NCBI GenBank assembly: GCA_002386045.1
Contig: DGEQ01000042.1
Location: 498-10,022, forward strand
Reading direction: 5' to 3'
DNA: 9,525 nucleotides
Origin: Hungateiclostridiaceae bacterium UBA3922
GTDB lineage: Bacteria > Bacillota > Clostridia > Acetivibrionales > DTU013
Shown here: in pieces, positions 6,322-9,525 of the stretch
Layout of the letters: each line of letters begins with the position of its first letter
Numbering within the stretch: the stretch's first letter is position 1
Notes under the pieces: generated by a model
What the model saw: the letters and a program-made list of their open reading frames with translations, nothing else
What the model was told of the DNA's origin: nothing
Database searches by the model: none
Program-made: the position numbers and the translations under genes

Positions 6322-7677
6322 CTATCTCACCTTCCTTGCAAGCCTTGCTATGAAAAAGCCGTCGATCCCGTCCCTGTTCGGGAAAACCTGCAGCATCCCT
6401 CCATTGGCATGCTTTGCAAGCCCGGGAGGTAGGAACGGCGCGATGTCATCCTCGTAAAACTCATCGTTTCCGTCAAGGAAATCCCTTACGATGCATTCGT
6501 TTTCCTCGGGAAGCAGCGTACAGGTGCTGTAGACCAGCACTCCGCCGGGTCTGACAGCTTTTGAGACGCTGTCCATCAGCCGGCGCTGCAATGCCGTGAT
6601 ACTTCCTATGTCCCTGCTCTCCTTCGCCCACTTGATATCTGGCTTCCTTCTTATTATTCCCAATCCTGAGCACGGGGCATCCAGCAGCACCCTGTCATAT
6701 GTGCCTTCATGACCGGGTACCGGTACCGCTGCATCGTGCAGTTCCGTCCTTATTATATTTATCCCGAGCCTGGCCGCCGCTTCCTCCACCAGCCTCAGCT
6801 TGTGATCATGTATGTCCATGGCCGTGATCAGCCCGCGGTTTTGCATGAGCTGGGCCATGTGCGTGGCCTTGCCCCCGGGCGCGCTGCAGGCGTCGAGCAC
6901 TTTCTCGCCCGGCTGCGGCGCCAGTGCCAGGGCTGGCAGCATGGAAGCCTCGTCCTGCACCTGGAACAGCCCGTTCCTGAAAGCCTCCAGTTCTGCAACC
7001 GAAACCTGGCTTTTTATAATCACCGCTTCTTCGGCGTATTTCCCGGGCAACGCTTCGACGCCGTCTTTCCCCAGCGCCTCGATCAGGCCCTTGGCACTCG
7101 TCCTGAGCGTATTGGCCCGAACGGTGAGTTCAGGTACGCCGTTGCCGGCTTCCAACAGCCCCTCTGCAAACTCTTCCCCGAACAGCTCCGTGAATTTTAC
7201 AGCCATCCATTTGGGATAGGAATACCTGACCGAAAGGTACCCGGCCGGGTCCGCGGCCCTGTCCGGTACGATGTCCTTCCCACCGCCGCCGGCGATATTC
7301 CTCAGTACCGCGTTGACATATCCGGCAGACGCCCCGTGCCCGTACCTGCGGGCAAGCGTGACGCTTTCGTTGACGGCCGCCGAAGGGGGGACCTTGTCCA
7401 GGTACAGCAGCTGGTATGTCCCCAGGCGCAGGATGTTCCTTATCCATGGGGAAAGCTTCTCCATCTTTATATCCGAACATGCGGCTATCGTCCTGTCCAG
7501 CGTGAGCTTCCACCTGACGACACCGTAGACGAGCTCCGTTATGAAAGCCCTGTCCCTTCCGGAAAGGTCGTGGAAAGAAAAATGCTTATTCAGCGCAATA
7601 TTCGAATAAGCACCCTTCTCGTTTATTTCATACAGTATCTTCAACGCAGCTTCTCTTGCAATGTCACATTTCATCAT
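6322..7677 (-). CDS. rsmB: 16S rRNA (cytosine967-C5)-methyltransferase
   Basis: RsmB (Sun/Fmu) uses SAM to methylate C5 of C967 in 16S rRNA. From ATG at 7677 it has 451 residues, the usual length. An N-terminal NusB-like helical RNA-binding domain covers about 1-135 (AREAALKILYEINEKGAYSN, RDRAFITELVYGVVRW). The Rossmann methyltransferase follows: SAM motif LDACSAPGGK (261-270), D288 in AMDIH, DAPCSG (333-338) with C336, and YSTCTLLPEENE with catalytic C386. Both cysteines of the RNA m5C mechanism are present. Two adjacent ATGs (7677 and 7674) are possible starts. A longer in-frame version from 7743 is less likely, since its extra 22 residues lie inside fmt and do not resemble the family. The start overlaps the end of fmt by 14 bases. 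Confidence 0.97.
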   Translation of the reverse strand: MMKCDIAREAALKILYEINEKGAYSNIALNKHFSFHDLSGRDRAFITELVYGVVRWKLTLDRTIAACSDIKMEKLSPWIRNILRLGTYQLLYLDKVPPSAAVNESVTLARRYGHGASAGYVNAVLRNIAGGGGKDIVPDRAADPAGYLSVRYSYPKWMAVKFTELFGEEFAEGLLEAGNGVPELTVRANTLRTSAKGLIEALGKDGVEALPGKYAEEAVIIKSQVSVAELEAFRNGLFQVQDEASMLPALALAPQPGEKVLDACSAPGGKATHMAQLMQNRGLITAMDIHDHKLRLVEEAAARLGINIIRTELHDAAVPVPGHEGTYDRVLLDAPCSGLGIIRRKPDIKWAKESRDIGSITALQRRLMDSVSKAVRPGGVLVYSTCTLLPEENECIVRDFLDGNDEFYEDDIAPFLPPGLAKHANGGMLQVFPNRDGIDGFFIARLARKVR

Positions 7678-8647
7678 CCGGCCACCGTTGGGCTCTGCCG
7701 AGCACTTCACCTTCATCCATGTTGTGGCCGCACTCGGCAGCACTCATCCTTCTCGCGTTCTCGAACTGAAGCTCGGTAATGGTCAGAAAACCGTTGCCTG
7801 CTGCAACGATCAGTCCATGTTTCAGGCGTTTGACCAGCGTACCCGGTACGGCATCATTGCCGGAAATCGCCGAAAGCACGTTGTCGTCGCGGCAGACCTC
7901 CGTCTTCCAGATCTTGAGCCTTTTGCCCCTGTAGAATGTATAGGCGCCGGGCCATGGGTTCGTGCCCCTTACGAGGTTATGTATCTCGGTTGCGCTTTTG
8001 TTCCAGTCTATCAGCCCGGTCTCCCTTGTCATCATCGTCACGTACGTAGCCTTCGAATGGTCCTGCGGCGTCCTCGTGAACGTCCCGTTTTTTATGGTCT
8101 CAAGGGTCTCGGTCAATGCTTCGGCCCCGAGGACCTTGAGACGGTCGAAAAGTTCCTGCGCATTCATGTCAGGATCGATCTCCGTCTCCTTCATAAGGAT
8201 TATATCGCCCGTGTCCATGCCTTCATCCATGAAAAACGTCGTGACACCTGTCCTGCTGTCGCCGTTTATAATGGCCCACTGTATCGGCGCCGCGCCCCTG
8301 TACTTCGGCAGCAGTGACGCATGGACATTGATACATCCGTGCCTGGGTATGTCAAGAATCTCTTTTGGCAGTATTTTCCCGTAAGCAGCCGTCACTATGA
8401 CATCAGGCTCGAGTTTGCGGATCGTTTCGGCGAACTCGGGCGTCCTGATCTTCTCAGGCTGCAGGATGTTGCTGATGCCGAGCCTCACGGCTGCCTCCTT
8501 CACGGCAGGCGGCTTCGGCACGCTCTGGCTCCTGCCCACAGGCTTGTCAGGCTGTGTAACGACGGCAGCCACATCATAACTGTTTTCGACCAATGCCTCG
8601 AGACAGGGCACTGCAAAGTCCGGCGTCCCCATGAATATTACTCTCAT
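7664..8647 (-). CDS. fmt: Methionyl-tRNA formyltransferase
   Basis: This enzyme formylates initiator Met-tRNA with 10-formyltetrahydrofolate, preparing it for translation initiation. The 327-residue protein is slightly longer than E. coli Fmt. The N-terminal Rossmann domain begins MRVIFMGTPDFAVPCLEAL, followed by TQPDKPVGR (31-39). The catalytic triad is N107 and H109 in INVHASLLPKYRGAAP, and D145 in MDTGDI. The C-terminal OB-like tRNA-binding domain starts near residue 210 with NLVRGTNPWPGAYT. The ATG overlaps the def stop as ATGA, and a GGAG site lies eight bases before it, inside def. Def and Fmt act on the same formyl group, which explains the universal pairing. Confidence 0.99.
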   Translation of the reverse strand: MRVIFMGTPDFAVPCLEALVENSYDVAAVVTQPDKPVGRSQSVPKPPAVKEAAVRLGISNILQPEKIRTPEFAETIRKLEPDVIVTAAYGKILPKEILDIPRHGCINVHASLLPKYRGAAPIQWAIINGDSRTGVTTFFMDEGMDTGDIILMKETEIDPDMNAQELFDRLKVLGAEALTETLETIKNGTFTRTPQDHSKATYVTMMTRETGLIDWNKSATEIHNLVRGTNPWPGAYTFYRGKRLKIWKTEVCRDDNVLSAISGNDAVPGTLVKRLKHGLIVAAGNGFLTITELQFENARRMSAAECGHNMDEGEVLGRAQRWPDDEM

Positions 8648-9126
8648 GATTCCTGCTCCATCATTTCCAGTTCTTCTTCGTCGATGAAACGGATCGCCTT
8701 GTCGGTGAAAAGGATCCCGTCAAGATGGTCTATCTCATGGCACAGGGCCTGGGCCATGAAACCTTCGCCCTCTATCGTTATATTTTCACCATGTCGGTTG
8801 AGTGCCTCCACCACTACTTTGGCAGGGCGTTCGACCTCACCCCACACTCCGGGTATGCTGAGGCAGCCCTCGAGCGTGATCTGCTTGCCGCTCTGCTCTT
8901 TGATGACAGGGTTTATCAGTTCCACCAGGCCTTCACCGATATCTATGACAACGACCCTCCTGAGCACACCGACCTGGGGCGCAGCAAGGCCTGCCCCGTT
9001 TGCCTCGTACATAGTATCTGCCATATCGTCGAGCAGTATTAGTATGTTGTCATTGATTTCCGTAACTTCGCGAGCCCTTTTCCTGAGGATCTCGTCTCCT
9101 TCTTTCCTTATATTCCGTATCGCCAT
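8644..9126 (-). CDS. def: Peptide deformylase
   Basis: Def removes the N-formyl group from nascent proteins at the ribosome exit and is a metalloenzyme, usually Fe(II). From ATG at 9126 the protein has 160 residues. All three family motifs are present: GAGLAAPQ (44-51), EGCLS (86-90, metal ligand C88) and HEIDH (130-134, ligands H130 and H134, catalytic E131). The start is set by the typical MAIRNIRKEGDEILRK beginning and by GGAGAGG five bases before the ATG. An in-frame extension to a GTG at 9222 would add 32 residues from repeat DNA without a ribosome binding site and is rejected. It is the first recognised gene of the operon, downstream of a promoter and a repeat-rich leader. Confidence 0.98.
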   Translation of the reverse strand: MAIRNIRKEGDEILRKRAREVTEINDNILILLDDMADTMYEANGAGLAAPQVGVLRRVVVIDIGEGLVELINPVIKEQSGKQITLEGCLSIPGVWGEVERPAKVVVEALNRHGENITIEGEGFMAQALCHEIDHLDGILFTDKAIRFIDEEELEMMEQES

Positions 9127-9135
9127 ATGTCCTCT

Positions 9136-9147
9136 CCCGGATCCGGG
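9136..9147. repeat. Perfect 12-bp palindrome before the def ribosome binding site
   Basis: CCCGGATCCGGG is its own reverse complement. On the message it ends directly before the AGAGGA part of the def ribosome binding site, at the proximal end of the 42-bp repeat array. It has no loop bases, so a stable hairpin would need to melt the centre. A role as a protein site or translation modulator is possible but not shown. Confidence 0.6.
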
Positions 9148-9154
9148 CGCCATG

Positions 9155-9303
9155 CCGGTAACTGCCATGCTCCGGACCATAAGCCCTGTCCTGGGAACCG
9201 GTCCTGCTTTGTTCCGGATCACAAGTCCCGTTGTCGGTAACCGGTCCTGCCTTGTTCCGGATCATAAGCCTTGTCCTGGGAACCGGTCCGTCCGTATCCC
9301 CGG
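9155..9303 (-). repeat. 42-43 bp tandem repeat array in the def leader
   Basis: On the plus strand the units are 9174-9215 (42 bp), 9216-9258 (43 bp) and about 9259-9303 (last part diverged), with a partial copy at about 9155-9173. Each full unit begins GGA(C/T)CA(C/T)AAG(C/T)CC and contains AACCGGTCC; the first two end in TTGTTCC. The first and third units agree at 29 of their first 31 bases. The array lies between the promoter and the def ribosome binding site, so it should be transcribed as leader RNA. There are no unique spacers, so it is not a CRISPR array. Confidence 0.88.
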
Positions 9304-9359
9304 CATCAGCCCGTCCTGTCCATACTGTATTTGCTTACTTTAAGGTTACCATCCAGAAC

Positions 9360-9388
9360 ATTATATCAAACAGGCATTTGCATCGCAA
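9360..9388 (-). promoter_or_regulatory. Sigma-A type promoter for the def-thiN operon
   Basis: On the minus strand TTGCGA (9383-9388) and a perfect TATAAT (9360-9365) are separated by exactly 17 bases. The -10 box is consensus and the -35 box matches TTGACA at four of six positions. It sits in the most AT-rich patch of the upstream region. Transcription would start near 9353, giving a leader of about 225 nt before def. I see no comparable promoter inside the operon, though I scanned only by eye. Confidence 0.7.
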
Positions 9389-9445
9389 CAAACCCTTGCG
9401 CCATGCGGGACGGTCCGCACCAGGACTCCCCGGAAGGTCGGCGGA

Positions 9446-9525
9446 CACGCGTTTCGGTGGGCCTGTTCACATGCGCCCGGCGGGGCGGTCCACATACACC
9501 ACGGAGGGCTTCACATACGCCCCGG
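9446..9525. repeat. GC-rich tandem repeat of about 22 bp running off the window edge
   Basis: On the plus strand, units starting with CACGCG or CACAT(A/G) begin at 9446, 9468, 9491 and 9512, with spacings of 22, 23 and 21 bases. Each continues with a GC-rich tail resembling CGCCCGGCGGGGC. The last copy is cut by the window end, so the true array size is unknown. A weaker relative may precede it at about 9418. The unit differs in sequence and length from the 42-bp repeat nearer def. Confidence 0.65.

Larger units (their letters stand above)
9127..9525. other. 399-bp gene-free stretch upstream of def
   Basis: No convincing gene is seen here on either strand. In B. subtilis and many relatives priA lies directly upstream of def, but no PriA C-terminus can be read. 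The stretch contains, from def outward, a 12-bp perfect palindrome next to the ribosome binding site, an array of 42-43 bp repeats, an AT-richer patch with a promoter, and a GC-rich 22-bp repeat array at the edge. One minus-strand frame stays open from the edge to a TGA at 9366, but its arginine-rich repeated product resembles nothing I know. Confidence 0.7.

Noticed and set aside
7678..7743. A 22-residue longer start for rsmB
   Set aside because: The added residues are an off-frame reading of the end of fmt and precede the typical start of the NusB-like domain.
6709..7779. A 356-codon plus-strand ORF opposite rsmB, and similar long plus-strand ORFs at 2366-3298 and 8321-9343
   Set aside because: They are antisense shadows of fully supported genes. 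They lack family motifs and have compositions typical of complementary frames in GC-rich genes.
9127..9222. A 32-residue N-terminal extension of peptide deformylase from GTG at 9222
   Set aside because: The extension is repeat-derived, has no ribosome binding site, and the typical MAIRNIRKEGD start with a good site lies at 9126.
9050..9265. A 71-codon minus-strand ORF starting in the def leader and running out of frame into def
   Set aside because: Its sequence is the 42-bp repeat read in one frame followed by an off-frame reading of def. It matches nothing known. An AGGA about eight bases before its ATG leaves a small chance of leader translation.
9155..9303. The 42-bp array considered as a CRISPR array
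   Set aside because: Units are directly adjacent with no unique spacers, and the repeats diverge along their length. No cas genes are present.
9366..9525. A minus-strand frame open from the window edge to TGA at 9366, considered as the 3' end of priA or another gene
   Set aside because: The product is Arg/Pro-rich, follows the 22-bp repeat, and shows no PriA C-terminal features; the promoter overlaps its end.

Overview
The window carries one long, single-strand housekeeping operon of a Gram-positive bacterium, almost certainly a Bacillota member of the Clostridia type. All nine recognisable genes lie on the minus strand. In transcription order they are def, fmt, rsmB, rlmN, prpC (PP2C phosphatase), prkC (PASTA kinase), rsgA, rpe and thiN. 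This is the classical order known from Bacillus subtilis and many clostridia. GC content looks moderately high (mid-50s % by eye), with many AGG (Arg) and ATA (Ile) codons. I cannot name a genus.

Layout, right to left as transcribed. Positions 9127-9525 hold no recognisable gene. This stretch has a GC-rich tandem repeat of about 22 bp running off the window edge (9446-9525), a good sigma-A type promoter (9360-9388), and a leader of about 225 nt dominated by a 42-43 bp tandem repeat. Then come def (8644-9126), fmt (7664-8647) and rsmB (6322-7677), each overlapping the next, followed by rlmN (5154-6299). The signalling pair prpC (4395-5120) and prkC (2378-4381) follows, then rsgA (1400-2323), rpe (742-1407) and thiN (24-659). 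Gaps between genes are at most 82 bp. Three junctions overlap by a few bases, as expected for a cotranscribed, translationally coupled unit.

How the genes fit together. Fmt formylates initiator Met-tRNA and Def removes the formyl group from new proteins. RsmB, RlmN and RsgA modify or mature the ribosome. PrpC and PrkC form a reversible Ser/Thr phosphorylation pair that senses the cell wall, and RsgA is a known PrkC/PrpC target in B. subtilis. Rpe and ThiN serve the pentose phosphate pathway and thiamine pyrophosphate supply.

I see no new multi-gene system here; the gene content is ordinary. The unusual material is in the spacers. The 5' end of thiN is present in three diverged tandem copies between rpe and thiN, creating a possible 29-codon ORF that overlaps both neighbours through ATGA junctions. 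A related sequence containing the identical 14-mer AACCGGTCCTGCCT is tandemly repeated in the def leader 8.5 kb away. These suggest a dispersed, expanding short-repeat family in this genome.
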